DNA of 64,000 nt from Arachis hypogaea (lineage: Eukaryota > Streptophyta > Magnoliopsida > Fabales > Fabaceae): NCBI RefSeq assembly GCF_003086295.3, contig NC_092046.1, forward strand, positions 105,751,363 to 105,815,362, read 5' to 3'. The notes under the pieces were generated by a model that saw nothing but the letters and a program-made list of their open reading frames with translations, was not told where the DNA came from and did no database searches. The first letter of the stretch is position 1; each line of letters opens with the position of its first letter. This document shows positions 43,779-55,510 of this stretch, piece by piece. Position numbers and translations under genes: made by a program.

Positions 43779-45623
43779 TTGTTCGAGTTTGGACAACTGA
43801 CGGTTCATCTTGTTGCTCAGATTAGGTAATTTTCTTTTTGTTTTGTTTTCAAAAATCTTTCAAAAAAAAATCTTTCAAAAAATTTCTCCTTTGTTTTCAA
43901 AAAAAAAAAAATTTAAAATAAAAATGTTTTCAAAAATATATTTTTCTTCAGAATTTTTAAGAATGAATTCTAGAGTTTCATGAAGCATGTTGAAGCATGC
44001 TGGCTATAAAACCATGTCTAAATTCTTTTGGACAGAGGTTTTGGCTTAAAAATTGAATGAATTACACTCATATTTTTACTAAAGCTTGGCTGGCTATTAA
44101 GCCATGCCTGACCCTTTGATTGGAGCTTTAGACTAAGGAGCATAAGATTCCTGGAATTCATATTAAAAATTTTGGAATCCTTATTTTTGTTTTTCAAATA
44201 ATTTTCGAAAAAAAAAATACAAAAAAAATTAGAAAATCATAAAAATCAAAAATATTTTTTGTGTTTCTTGTTTGAGTCTTGAGTCATGTTATAAGTTTGG
44301 TGTCAATTGCATGTTTATCTTGCATTTTTCGAAAAAATTCATGCATTCATAGTGTTCTTCATGATCTTCAAGTTGTTCTTAGTAAGTCTTCTTGTTTGAT
44401 CTTTGCATTTGCATGTTTTGTGTCTTTTCTTGTTTTTTCATATGCATTCCTGAATTCTTTATGTCTAAGCATTAAAGAATTCTAAGTTTGGTGTCTTGCA
44501 TGTTTTCTTTGCATTAAAAATTTTTCAAAAATGTGTTCTTGATATTCATCATGATCTTCATAGTGTTCTTGGTGTTCATCTTGACATTCATAGCATTCTT
44601 TCATGCATTCATTGTTTTGATCCATAACTTTCATGCATTGCATCATTTTTCTTGTTTTTCTCTCTCATCATAAAAATTCAAAAATAAAAAAATATCTTTC
44701 CCTTTTTCTCTCTTAAAATTTCGAAAATTTGATTTGACTTTTTCAAAAATTTTTAAAATCTAGTTGTTTTTATGAGTCAAATCAAATTTTCAATTTAAAA
44801 AAATCCTATCTTTTTCAAAATCTTTTTCAAAAATAAAATCTTTTTTCAATTTTTTTTAGTTATTTTCGAAAATTTCAAAAATATTTTTCAAAAATCTTTT
44901 TCTTAATTTTATATCATAATTTTCGAAAATAACATCATCAATTAATGTTTTGATTCAAAAATTTCAAGTTTGTTACTTACTTGTTAAGAAAGATTCAAAC
45001 TGTAAGTTTTAGAATCATATTTTGTGATTTCTTGTGAATCAAGTCATTATCTGTGATTTTTAAAAATCAAATCTTTTTCAAAACTAATTTCAATTATATC
45101 TTTTCAAAAATATCTTCTTATCTTATCTTTTTCAAAGTTTGATTTCAAAATATCTTTTCTAACTTCTTATCTTCTTATCTTTTCAAAATTGATTTTCAAA
45201 TTTGTTTCAACTAACTAACTAACTTTTTGTTTGTTTCTTATCTTTTTCAAAACTACCTAACTAACTCTCTCTCTCTCTCTAATTTTCGAAAATATCTCCC
45301 TCTTTTTCAAAATTTCTTTTTAATTAACTAATTATTTTAAATTTTAAATCTTAATTTTCGAAAATTACTAACATTTTTCAAAAACCATTTTCGAAAATCA
45401 CTAACTCTTTTTCAAAAATTATTTTTGAAATTCTTTCTTTCTCATCTCCTTTTATTTATTTATTCATCTACTAATATCTCTTCCTCACATCACTCACCAA
45501 ATTCGAACCCCCTCTTCTATCTGTGTTCGAATTTTTCTTCTTCTCTTCTTCTACTAACAATAAGGAACCTCTTTACTGTGACATAGAGGATTCCTCTTCT
45601 TTTCTTTTTTTCTTCTCTTTCTT
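43779..45623 (+). other. E6 leader
   Basis: AT-rich with many TTTTCAAAA words and copies of TAAGTTTGGTGTC at 44292 and 44482. The region just before gag (45485-45620) is T/C-rich. A 68-codon frame at 44279 has no conserved features. Confidence 0.6.
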
Positions 45624-47921
45624 ATGAGCAGGGACAAAGAAAAAGGCATTCTTGTTGAAGCTGATCTAGAACCTGAAAGGACTCTGAAGAGGAAACTAAG
45701 AGAAGCTAAATTACAACAAACCAGAGGCAACCTTATTGAAAACTTCGAACAAGTAAAGGAGATGGCAGCCGAACCCAACAACAATAATGCAAGGAGAATG
45801 CTTGGTGACTTTACTGCACCTAATTCCAATCTACATGGAAGAAGCATCTCCATCCCTACCATTGGAGCAAACAACTTTGAGCTGAAACCTCAGCTAGTTT
45901 ATCTGATGCAGCAGAACTGCAAGTTTCATGGACTTCCATCTGAAGATCCTTTTCAGTTCTTAACTGAATTCTTGCAGATCTGTGATACTGTTAAGACTAA
46001 TGGAGTAAATCCTGAAGTCTACAGGCTCATGCTTTTCCCTTTTGCTGTAAGAGACAGAGCTAGAATATGGTTGGACTCTCAAGCTAAAGACAACCTGAAC
46101 TCTTGGGATAAGCTGGTCACGGCTTTCTTAGCCAAGTTCTTTCCTCCTCAAAAGCTGAGCAAGCTTAGAGCGGATGTTCAAACCTTCAGAAAGAAAGAAG
46201 GTGAATCCCTCTATGAAGCTTGGGAAAGATACAAGCAGCTGACCAAAAAGTGTCCTTCTGACATGCTTTCAGAAGGGACCATCCTGGATACATTCTATGA
46301 TGGTTTATCTGAGTTATCAAAGATGTCATTGGATACTTCTGCAGGTGGATCCATTCACCTAAAGAAAACGCCTGCAGAAACTCAAGAACTCATTGACATG
46401 GTTGCTAATAACCAGTTCATGTACACTTCTGAGAGGAACCCTGTGAGTACTGGGACGCCTATGAAGAAGGGAGTTCTTGAAATTGATACTCTGAATGCCA
46501 TATTGGCTCAGAATAAAATATTGACTCAGCAAGTCAATATGATTTCTCAGAGTCTGAATGGAATGCAAGCTGCATCCAACAGTACTCAAGAGGCACCTTC
46601 TGAAGAAGAGGCCTATGATCCTGAGAACCTTGCAATAGCAGAGGTAAATTACTTGGGTGAACCATATGAAAACACCTATAATCCATCATGAAAAAATCAT
46701 CCAAATCTCTCATGGAATGATCAAAGGCCTCAACAAGGCTTTAATAATGGTGGAAGAAACAGGTTTAGCAATAGCAAGCCTTTTCCATCATCCACTCAGC
46801 AACAAACAGAGAACTCTGAACAAAGTACCTCTAATTTAGCAAACTTAGTCTCTGATCTATCCAAAGCCACTGCAAGTTTCATGAATGAAACAAGGTCTTC
46901 CATTAGAAATTTGGAAGCACAAGTGGGCCAGCTGAGTAAAAGGATCACTGAAATCCCTCAAAGTACTCTCCCAAGCAATACAGAAGAGAATCCAAAAGGA
47001 GAGTGCAAGGCCATTGACATAAGCACCATGGCCGAACCTGTAAGGGAAGGAGAGGACATGAATCCCAAGGAGGAAGACCTCCTGGGACGTCCAGTGATCA
47101 ATAAGGAGCTTCCCTCTGAGGAACAAAAGGAATCTGAGACTCATCTAGAGACCATAGAGATTCCATTAAACCTCCTTATGCCATTCATGAGCTCTGATGA
47201 GTATTCCTCTTCTGAAGAGAATGAGGATGTTACTGAAGAACAAGCTGCCAAGTTCCTTGGTGCAATCATGAAGCTAAATGCCAAATTATTTGGTATTGAG
47301 ACTTGGGAAGATGAACCTCCCTTGTTCACCAATGAACTAAGTGATCTGGATCAACTGACATTGCCTCAGAAGAGACAGGATCCTGGAAAGTTCATAATAC
47401 CTTATACCATAGGCACCATGATCCTTAAGGCTCTGTGTGACCTTGGTTCAGGAATAAACCTCATGCCCCTCTCTGTAATAGAGAAACTGGGAATCTATGG
47501 GGTGCAAGCTGCTAAAATCTCATTAGAGATGGCAGACAATTCAAGAAAACAGGCTTATGGACAAGTAGAGGACGTGTTAGTAAAGGTTGAAGGCCTTTAC
47601 ATCCCTACTGATTTGATAGTCCTGGATACTGGAAAGGAAGAGGATGAATCCATCATCCTAGGAAGACCTTTCCTAGCCACAGCAAGAGCTGTGATTGATG
47701 TGGACAGAGGAGAATTGATCCTTCAATTAAATAAGGACAACCTTGTGTTTACAACTCAAGGATCTCTCTCTACATCCATGGAGAGGAAGCAGAAAAAGCT
47801 TCTCTCAAAGCAGAGTCAACCAAAGCCCCCACAGTCAAACTCTAAGTTTGGTGTTAAACCCCCATATCCAAACTCTAAGTTTGGTGTTGGGAGGTCTCAA
47901 CAAAGCTCTGCACATCTGTGA
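45624..47921 (+). pseudogene. E6 gag-protease, one nonsense codon
   Basis: 765 codons in one frame, broken only by TGA at 46689-46691, where E7 has TGG (Trp). Residues about 75-240 form the retrotransposon gag domain (YRLMLFPFAVRDRARIWL, ESLYEAWERYKQLTKKCP). Residues 600-690 form the aspartic protease (CDLGSGINLMP with D at about 606, [17 protein letters not shown]). The start is chosen from MSRDKEKG, equivalent to E7. No CCHC knuckle. The C-terminus has two NSKFGV repeats encoded by the AAGTTTGGTGT motif. RT is missing; coding stops soon after protease. Confidence 0.85.
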
Positions 47922-47970
47922 GGCTCCATGAGAGCCCACTGTCAAGCTATTGGCATTAAAGAAACGCTTG

Positions 47971-47986
47971 TTGGGAGGCAACCCAA
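47971..47986 (+). promoter_or_regulatory. Post-gag-protease stem-loop (E6)
   Basis: TTGGG, AGGCAA, CCCAA, preceded by AACGCTTG, 50 bases after the frame ends. Confidence 0.7.
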
Positions 47987-48124
47987 TGTTTATTTATCTA
48001 ATTTTATTTTTGTTTTTAATGTTTTCTTAGGTTCATGATCATGTGGAGTCACAAAATAAACGAAAAATTTAGAAACAGAATCAAAAAAACAGCAGAAGAA
48101 AAATCACACCCTGGAGGAAGCACC

Positions 48125-48370
48125 TGTCTGGCATTCAACGCCAGAACAGAGCATGGTTCTGGCACTGAACGCCCAAAATGGGTAGTATCTGGGCGCTGAA
48201 CGCCCAAAATGGGCAGCATCTGGGCGCTGAACGCCAGAATTGCACCCTGGAGAAGAGCTGGCGCTGAACGCCCAGAACAAGCATGGTTCTAGCGTTCAAC
48301 GCCAGAAATGGGCAACAAATGGGCGTTGAACGCCCAAAATGGGCACCAACCTGGGGCTGAACGCCCAGAG
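48125..48370 (+). repeat. GGCGTTNAACGCC palindrome array (E6 internal)
   Basis: Eight units such as CTGGGCGCTGAACGCCCA spaced about 30 bases. Position matches the arrays of E4 and E7. Confidence 0.8.
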
Positions 48371-48429
48371 TTGTGTGCAAGGGCATTTTACATGCCTAAT
48401 TTGGTGCAAGGTTGTAATTCCTTGAACAC

Positions 48430-48572
48430 CTCAGGATCTGTGGACCCCACAGGATCATCTCAGGATCTGTAGACCCCACAGGATCATCTCAGGATCTGTG
48501 GACCCCACAGGATTATCTCAGGATTTGTGGACCCCACAGGATCATCTCAGGATCTGTGAATCTCACAGGATA
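48430..48572 (+). repeat. Five tandem 29-bp units with CTGTGGACCCCACAG
   Basis: Units begin at 48430, 48459, 48488, 48517 and 48546. Each contains an inverted repeat CTGTGG...CCACAG. E7 has only two such phrases (61606-61663), so copy number differs between relatives. Confidence 0.85.
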
Positions 48573-48701
48573 CCCACCCACCTCACCCTCTCTCTCTCCA
48601 TTCATGGTCATCCCTTCTGTTTTTCATTCACCACTCACATCCATACACACATCCCTCTATCTCCTCCATATCTTCTTCTTCTTCATTTATTCTTTTTTCT
48701 C

Positions 48702-48736
48702 TTGCTCGAGGGCGAGCAATATTCTAAGTTTGGTGT
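48702..48736 (+). promoter_or_regulatory. GAGGGC-loop hairpin upstream of E6 ORF2
   Basis: TTGCTC, GAGGGC, GAGCAA (48702-48719), then CTAAGTTTGGTGT (48724-48736), preceded by a long pyrimidine tract. Confidence 0.65.
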
Positions 48737-48774
48737 GGTAAAAGCATAAGCTTTTTGTTTTTCCATTACCATTA

Positions 48775-49204
48775 ATGGCACCTAAGGCCAGAGAAACCTC
48801 AAGAAAGAGGAAAGGAAATACAAATGCTTCCACCTCTGAGCCATGGGAGATGGAAAGATTCATCTCACAAGCCCATCACTAAGAAAAGGATGGAGCAAAC
48901 AAGAGAGCACATTCATGAATCTCAACAGGCACATGAAGAAGCTCATCATCAAGAAATCCCTGAGATACATCAAGGGATGCACTTACCTCCACAGAATTTT
49001 TGGGAGCAAATCAACACCTCCCTAGGAGAATTAAGTTCCAACATGGGACAATTAAGGGTGGAACATCAAGAACACTCCATCATCCTTCAAGAAATTAGAG
49101 AAGATCAAAAAGCAATGAAGGAGGAGCAACAAAGACAAGGAAGAGACATAGAAGAGCTCAAGGACATCATTGGTTCCTCAAGAAAGAAACGCACCCATCA
49201 CTAA
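48775..49204 (+). pseudogene. E6 ORF2 remnant with internal deletion
   Basis: Starts MAPKARETSRKRK as in E7, but after ERFIS the sequence jumps directly to the PITKKRMEQ region that lies about 730 bases further on in E7. The deletion removes the whole PF20167-like core and shifts the frame. The C-terminal coiled-coil-like part (LGELSSNMGQLRVEHQEHS) remains open in the other frame to 49204. Confidence 0.75.
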
Positions 49205-50291
49205 GGTGGACTCATTCCTTGTTCTTACTTTCTCTGTTTTTCGTTTTCTATGTTAAGTGCTTATCCATGTTTGTGTCTTCATTACATGATCATTAGTAGT
49301 TAGTAACTATGTCTTAAAGTTATGAATGTCCTATGAATCCATCACCTCTCTTAAATGAAAAATGTTTTAATTCAAAAGAACAAGAAGTACATGAGTTTCG
49401 AATTTATCCTTGAACTTAGTTTAATTATATTGATGTGGTGACAATGCTTCTTGTTTTCTGAATGAATGCTTGAACAGTGCATATGTCTTTTGAAGTTGTT
49501 GTTTAAGAATGTTAAATATGTTGGCTCTTGAAAGAATGATGATAAGGAGACATGTTATTTAATAATCTGAAAAATCATAAAAATGATTCTTGAAGCAAGA
49601 AAAAGCAGCAAAGAACAAAGCTTGCAGAAAAAAAAAAGAGAAAAAAAAAGAAAAAAAATAGGCAAAAAAATAGAAAGAAAAAGAAAAAGCAAGCAGAAAA
49701 AGCCAAAGCCCTTAAAACCAAAAGGAAAGGGCAAATAAAAAGGATCCCAAGGCATTGAGCATCAGTGGATTGGAGGGCCTAAAGGAATAAAATCCTGGTC
49801 TAAGCGGCTAAACCAAGCTGTCCCTAACCATGTGCTTGTGGCGTGTAGGTGTCAAGTGAAAACTTGAGACTGAGCAGTTAAAGTCAAGGTCCAAAGCAAA
49901 AAAAGAGTGTGCTTAAGAACCCTGGACACCTCTAATTGGGGACTTTAGCAAAGCTGAGTCACAATCTGAAAAGGTTCACCCAATTATGTGTCTGTGGCAT
50001 TTATGTATCCGGTGGTAATACTGGAAAACAAAGTGCTTAGGGCCACGGCCAAGACTCATAAAGAAGCTGTCTTCAAGAATCATCATAATGAACTAGGAGA
50101 ATCAATAACACTATCTGAACTCTGAGTTCCTATAGATGCCAATCATTCTGAACCTCAATGGATAAAGTGAGATGCCAAAACTATTCAAGAGGCAAAAAGC
50201 TATAAGTCCCGCTCATTTGATTGGAGCTATGTTTCATTGATAGTTTGGAATTTATAGTATATTCTCTTCTTTTTATCCTATTTAATTTTCA
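49205..50291 (+). other. 3' untranslated region of E6
   Basis: Non-coding, with A-rich runs near 49628-49690; parallel to 63223-64000 of E7 and 17849-18877 of E4. Confidence 0.65.
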
Positions 50292-50329
50292 GTTGCTTGG
50301 GGACAAGCAACAATTTAAGTTTGGTGTTG
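50292..50329 (+). promoter_or_regulatory. GGGGAC-loop hairpin and PPT-like motif at E6 3' LTR
   Basis: GTTGCTT, GGGGAC, AAGCAAC (50292-50311), then TTTAAGTTTGGTGTTG (50314-50329) abutting the LTR. Confidence 0.78.
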
Positions 50330-52075
50330 TGATGAGCGGATAATTTATACGCTTTTTGGCATTATTTTTAGTATATTTTTAGTATAATCTAGTTACTTTT
50401 AGGGATGTTTTCATTAGTTTTTATGTTAAATTAACATTTCTGGACTTTACTATGAGTTTGTGTGTTTTTCTGTGATTTCAGGTATTTTCTGGCTGAAATT
50501 GAGGGACTTGAGTAAAAATCAGATTCAGAGGTTGAAGAAGGACTGCTGATGCTGTTGGATTCTGACCTCCCTGCACTCAAAATGGATCTTCTGGAGCTAC
50601 AGAACTCAAAATGGCGCGCTTCCAATTGCATTGGAAAGTAGACATCCAGGGCTTTCCAGAAATATATAATAGTCCATACTTTGCCCGAGTTTAGATGATG
50701 CAAACTGGCGTTCAACGCCAGCTCTCTGCCCAATTCTAGCGTCCAGCGCCAGAAACAAGTTGCAAAGTAGAGTTCAACGCCCAAACTGGCACAAAAACTG
50801 GCGTTCAACTCCAAGAATGACCTCTCCACGTGTAGACTTCAAGCTCAGCCCAAGCACACACCAAGTGGGCCCCGGAAGTGGATTTATGCATCAATTACTT
50901 ACTTCTGTAAACCATAGTAGCTAGTTTATTATAAATAGGACCTTTTACTATTGTATTAGACATCTTTGAATCTTTGGAATCATCTTTGGATGCCTGGTTC
51001 TTAGATCAGAGGGGCTGGCCATTCGGCCATGCCTGGACCTTTCACTTATGTATTTTCAAATGGTAGAGTTTCTGCACTCCATAGATTAAGGTGTGGAGCT
51101 CTGCTGTTCCTCAAAGATTAATGCAAAGTACTACTATTTTCTATTCAATTCATCTTATTTCGCTTCTAAGATATTCATTCGCACTTCAACCTGAATGTGA
51201 TGAACGTGACAATCATCATCATTCCCTATGAACGCGTGCCAGACAACCACTTCCGTTCTACATTAGATTGAATGAGTATCTCTTAGATCTCTTAATCAAA
51301 ATCTTCGTGGTATAAGCTAGATTGATGGCGGCATTCATGAGAGTCCGGAAAGTCTAAACCTTGTCCGTGGTATTCCGGGTAGGACTCTGGGATTGAATGA
51401 CTGTGACGAACTCAAAACTCGCGAGTGCTGGGCATAGTGACAGACGCAAAAGGATGGTAAATTCTATTCCAGTATGATCGAGAACCTCCAAGATGATTAG
51501 CCATGCAGTGACAGTGCATCGGACCATTTTCACAGAGAGGAATAGGATGCAACCAACGACAAGGGTGATGCCTCCAGACGATTAGCCGTGCTGTGACAGA
51601 GCATTTGGACCATTTTCCCGAGAGGATTGAAAGTAGCCAGTGGCACCTGTGACATCCTTACATAAAGCCAGCCATAGAAAGGAGTAAGACTGATTGGATG
51701 AAGACAGCAAGAAAGCAGAGGTTCAGAGGAACGATTGCATCTCCATACGCTTATCTGAAATTCTCACCAATGATTTACATAAGTATTTCTATCCTTCTTT
51801 TATTACTTATTTTCGAAAACCCCATTACTATTTTATATCTGCTTGACTGAGATTTACAAGGTGACCATAGCTTGCTTCATACCAACAATCTCCGTGGGAT
51901 TCGACCCTTACTCACGTAAGGTATTACTTGGACGACCCAGTGCACTTGCTGGTTAGTTATGCGAAGTTGTGAAGATATGTTTAGACCATGGTTCTGTGCA
52001 TCCGTTTTTGGTGCCATTGCCAGGGAATCAATTTCGAACAACAATTCACAACCTGAGTAACAATTTTGCATATCA
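50330..52075 (+). repeat. E6 3' LTR (1746 bp)
   Basis: Same length and order as 42009-43754: palindromes at 50704-50815, TATAAATA 50930-50937, U5 hairpin 51906-51921, primer-site-like copy 52009-52026. Confidence 0.95.
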
Positions 52076-52080
52076 TACAG
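52076..52080 (+). other. Target site duplication of E6, right copy (TACAG)
   Basis: Identical to 42004-42008. Confidence 0.95.
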
Positions 52081-52269
52081 CTAACGGCAAACGTTTACAC
52101 ATTAGGTACAGGCTTTCTGAGGTTGTCATCAAAAATGGTCTTTTATGGATAAAAACACCCTTCCTCCTTGTGCAAGATTTAAGAAATCTGGTCATTTTGG
52201 GGACACTATTTTTTAGAGATCTTTACCCTTTAATGATGTTATATGACGGTATCACTACTTATATAGGAT
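52076..52269 (+). pseudogene. Caulimovirid protease, second half
   Basis: After the duplication the reading resumes with ANGKRLHIRYRLSE and VILGTLFFRDLYP, the flap-side and C-terminal part of the viral protease, up to a TGA near 52269. Confidence 0.65.
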
Positions 52270-52502
52270 GAACCCCAACAACCTTCCAATTTGTTTTAAC
52301 TCCTGCCCATAAGACCCTCTACCTGCTCCAATTCAAAACTAACCAAATTAACTTCTTGAAAGAAGAAGTCTCCTTCAAAACCCTTGAAACCGAGTTACAA
52401 AAGCCTCAAATCCAACAAAAGATTAAGTCCCTTCTTCAACAAATGCAAGAAACAATATGTTCAGATTTGCCTCATGCATTCTAGAATAGAAAACAACATA
52501 TT

Positions 52503-53117
52503 GTGGATCTTCCTTATGAAAAGAATTTTAAAGAAAGCCCGATCCCAACAAAGGCCAGACCCATACAACTAAATGAACAACTTCTCCAATATTGTCAAAA
52601 GGAAATTACAGACCTTTTGCACAAAAAGCTCATTAGGCCCAGTAAAAGCCCATGGTCTTGTGCAGCTTTCTATGTTAACAAACAAGTTGAATTGGAAAGG
52701 GGCACCCCTAGGTTGGTTATTAATTATAAGCCTCTAAACCTTGCTCTCCGGTGGATTAGGTATCCTATCCCAAAAAAAAAAGATTTGTTAAATAGACTAA
52801 ACTTAGCAAGCATTTTTACAAAATTTGATATGAAATCTGGTTATTGGCAAATCCAGATTAGCGAGGCTGATAGATACAAAACGGCATTCACAGTACCTTT
52901 CGGTCAGTACGAATGGAATGTGATGCCATTTGTCCTAAAAAATGCCCCATCAGAATTCCAAAAAATCATGAATGACATCTTCAATCCCTTTTCCGGCTTT
53001 GCCATCGTCTATATAGACGACGTGCTAATTATTTCCCAATCCTTGCATGATCATTTTAAACACGTGAAGACATTCGTGCACACCATCAGTCCTAATGGTT
53101 TAGCAGTCTTTAAATAA
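52503..53117 (+). pseudogene. Caulimovirid reverse transcriptase
   Basis: 204 codons with RT motifs LVINYKPLN, FTKFDMKSGYWQI, TAFTVPFGQYEWNVMPF, NAPSEFQKIM and the YIDD active site (IVYIDDVLIIS). The EWNVMPF wording is typical of caulimovirids rather than gypsy RT. The upstream linker 52270-52502 is decayed and frame-shifted. A TAA at 53115 breaks the thumb; the frame goes on to 53372. Confidence 0.82.
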
Positions 53118-53905
53118 AAAATTAGTTTATTCCAAACTAAAATCCGTTTCCTTGGTCACATGATTCACCAGGGAACAATTACACCCATTGACAGGGCTAT
53201 CCAATTTGCAGATAAATTCCCTGATCACATTTTAGAAAGGAATCAACTCCAGCGATTCGTTGGCTGCATAAATTATGTAGCAGATTTTATTCCAAATCTA
53301 AGCACTCTTATCAAACCTCTCCATGAGCATCTGGGAAAAAAACTCCCCTCCTTGGACAGATACCCACACTAAGATTGTCAAAAAACTCAAACTCAGTGTC
53401 AAGAAACTCCCTTCTCTTTACTTCCCTGTTTCACAGGCTTTCAAAATTGTTGAGACGGATGCTTCAGATTTGGGTTACGGCAGCATCCTAAAACAAAGAC
53501 TTAATAATAAAGAATGTATCATTGCATTTACGTTAAAGCATTGGAATACCTCCCAACAAAATTATTCAACCATAAAAAAAAAGGTTTTAGCAATTTTTTT
53601 GTGTATTTCAAAATTCCAATCTGATTTATTAAACTAAAAAAATTTCTAGTCAAAGTAGATTGTAAATCTGCCAAAGACATTTTAAAAAAAGATGTGAAAA
53701 TCTTGCATCTAAACATATTTTTGCTCGCTGGCAAGCAGTTTTAAGCATTTTTGATTTCGAAATTGAATACATTCAAGGAATCTCAAACTCTTTCCCTGAT
53801 TACCTTACCCGTGAATATTTGCAGGGAAAGCCGCCACATGCCTAAAAGGGCAACAGTAGCCTCTGTAAGAGGCAGAGGCATCCTACCAGGGCCAAGTAAA
53901 AAATC
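53118..53905 (+). pseudogene. Caulimovirid RT thumb and RNase H
   Basis: RT thumb sequence (QLQRFVGCINYVADF) in the RT frame, a frameshift near 53330-53370, then RNase H (IVETDASDLGYGSIL, CIIAFTLKHWNTSQQNYST), and in a third frame the tail FEIEYIQGISNSFPDYLT. Three or more disabling changes. Sequence 53180-53900 is repeated inverted at 54790-55510. Confidence 0.78.
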
Positions 53906-54785
53906 AGGGACAAGCACATGGTTGCATCGAATTGAGACCACCATTTAACATAGGCATTTCTTTGAAGCATTGGTGGTGCTTTTGGGTGCTCCTGTTTGAC
54001 ATACCTGAATTGCCATGAGAATACCCAGGTCAGTGAAAATGTAGAGAAAAATTGAAGATCCGCTGGGATGCTTGTTTCCTGTTAGTCAAATTTTTTGGTG
54101 AAAATTTTGAACCCCTCGTCGGTAGGTGGGGGCAAGATATCTGGTAATGGGCCAAAATAATCCCACCATTGGGTAAACCAGTTTGGAAAATGATAATTGG
54201 TATTTTTCTTGAAGTAAACGAGCCAGGACTATCTATTCTGATTATTTTGTAGCCAAAATACTCTTGTCCAGGCATCCACATAATCCCAATAAGAATATCC
54301 TATTGGGTCAAAAGGTTGGAAAACTTTCTTGGTATTATTTGGGTTTTTTCCAAATTGAGTAGGGGTGAGTACTTTTAGAATTTGAATAGTCAAATGGGTT
54401 ATGCTGGTGGTATCTTTGGGATCTTTGTAGTGTTTTACTGAGACTCAATCTGAATCCACTAGTATGAATTCATAAAATTGTCTGGTTTTGTTTATGGCTG
54501 TTAGTCTAAAATGGAATCCTTGTAGAAAGACTTTAGGGATTACCTTAAAAGGTGATTTTTTCCAGAATTCAGTTTTCATTAAGAGGACAGATGATAATTT
54601 ATTTTTTGAAATTTATCTGGATTTTGGTTGGGTGTTTAAGGGTTGGGTTTGAATTGATTGTGGTAATTTTGTTTCGGGTCATTACATATGGTCTTTGGGC
54701 TGCTACTTGTGACAAAAGTTTAGTTAGGTCTATTTCATCATCATCTAAGCTGTCACACATATCAGCCTAGGATTTTTTGTGAAGT
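53906..54785 (-). pseudogene. Minus-strand viral region downstream of RNase H (unidentified ORF)
   Basis: On the minus strand it continues from the inverted RNase H copy. Decayed frames are rich in Trp, Phe and Pro (for example 54030-54281). I suspect a downstream viral ORF, possibly related to capsid or an accessory protein, but cannot identify it. It forms the spacer between the two inverted arms. Confidence 0.45.
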
Positions 54786-55510
54786 TTTGAAAGGCCTACA
54801 CCCTAATTTTTTACTTGGCCCTGGTAGGATGCCTCTGCCTCTTACAGAGGCTAATGTTGCCCTTTTAGGCATGTGGCCGCTTTCCCTGTAAATATTCACG
54901 GGTAAGGTAATCATGGAGAGAGTTTGAGATTCCTTGAATGTATTCAATTTCGAAATAAAAAATGCTTAAAATTGCTTGCCATCGAGCAAAAATATGTTTA
55001 GATGCAAGATTTTTACATCTTTCTGCAAAATGTCTTTGGCAGATTTACAATCTACTTTGACTAGAAATTTTTGGTTTAATAAATCAGATTGAAATTTTGA
55101 AATACACAAAACAATTGCTAAAACCTCTTTTTTTATGGTTGAATAATTTTTTTGGGAGGTATTCCAATGCTTTGATATAAATGCAATGATACATTCTTTA
55201 TTATTAAGTCTTTGTTTTAGGATGACACCGTAACCCAAATATGAAGCATCCGTCTCAACAATTTTGAAAGCCTGTGGAATAGGGAGGTAAAGACAAAGGA
55301 GTTCCTTGACACTGAGATTGAGTTTTTTGACAATCTTAGTGTGGGTATCTGTCCAAGGAGGGGTTTTTTTCGCAGACGCTCATGGAGAGGTTTGATAAGA
55401 GTGCTTAGATTTAGAATGAAATCTGCTACATAATTTATGCAGCCAATGAATCGTTGGAGTTGATTCCTTTCTAAAATATGATCAGGGAATTTATCTGCAA
55501 ATTGGATAGC
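54786..55510 (-). pseudogene. Inverted second copy of caulimovirid RT-thumb/RNase H
   Basis: Minus-strand frames (54966-55238: GVILKQRLNNKECIIAFISK; 54762-54947) match the plus-strand arm at 53180-53900 with scattered differences. The arm is cut at 55510 by E7. Tail-to-tail arms point to rearranged, multi-copy viral integration. Confidence 0.8.

Larger units (their letters stand above)
42009..52075 (+). mobile_element. E6: non-autonomous element with E4-type LTRs (Feral-like)
   Basis: Complete 10,067-bp element with equal-length 1746-bp LTRs, TG...CA ends and a TACAG duplication. The interior holds gag-protease, the stem-loop, a palindrome array, a 29-bp tandem repeat, a deleted ORF2 and the 3' hairpin/PPT-like pair. 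RT, RNase H and integrase are absent. I estimate the LTRs differ at about 2-3% of positions by eye. Confidence 0.93.
39912..55510. mobile_element. Endogenous caulimovirid (pararetrovirus) locus, split by E6, with an inverted second copy
   Basis: Plus-strand viral sequence runs from about 39912 to 42008 and resumes at 52076 to about 53905. A minus-strand copy occupies about 53906-55510. Order on the plus strand is coat protein with zinc knuckle, aspartic protease, RT and RNase H, with no integrase: the plan of Caulimoviridae. All frames carry stops or shifts, so it is a fossil. The genus is not determinable here; a Petuvirus- or Florendovirus-like affinity is a guess. The left border with E2 is uncertain. 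Confidence 0.75.

Noticed and set aside
52503..53372. RT segment as another gypsy element
   Set aside because: EWNVMPF, YIDD wording, absence of integrase and the presence of a capsid knuckle upstream fit Caulimoviridae better.
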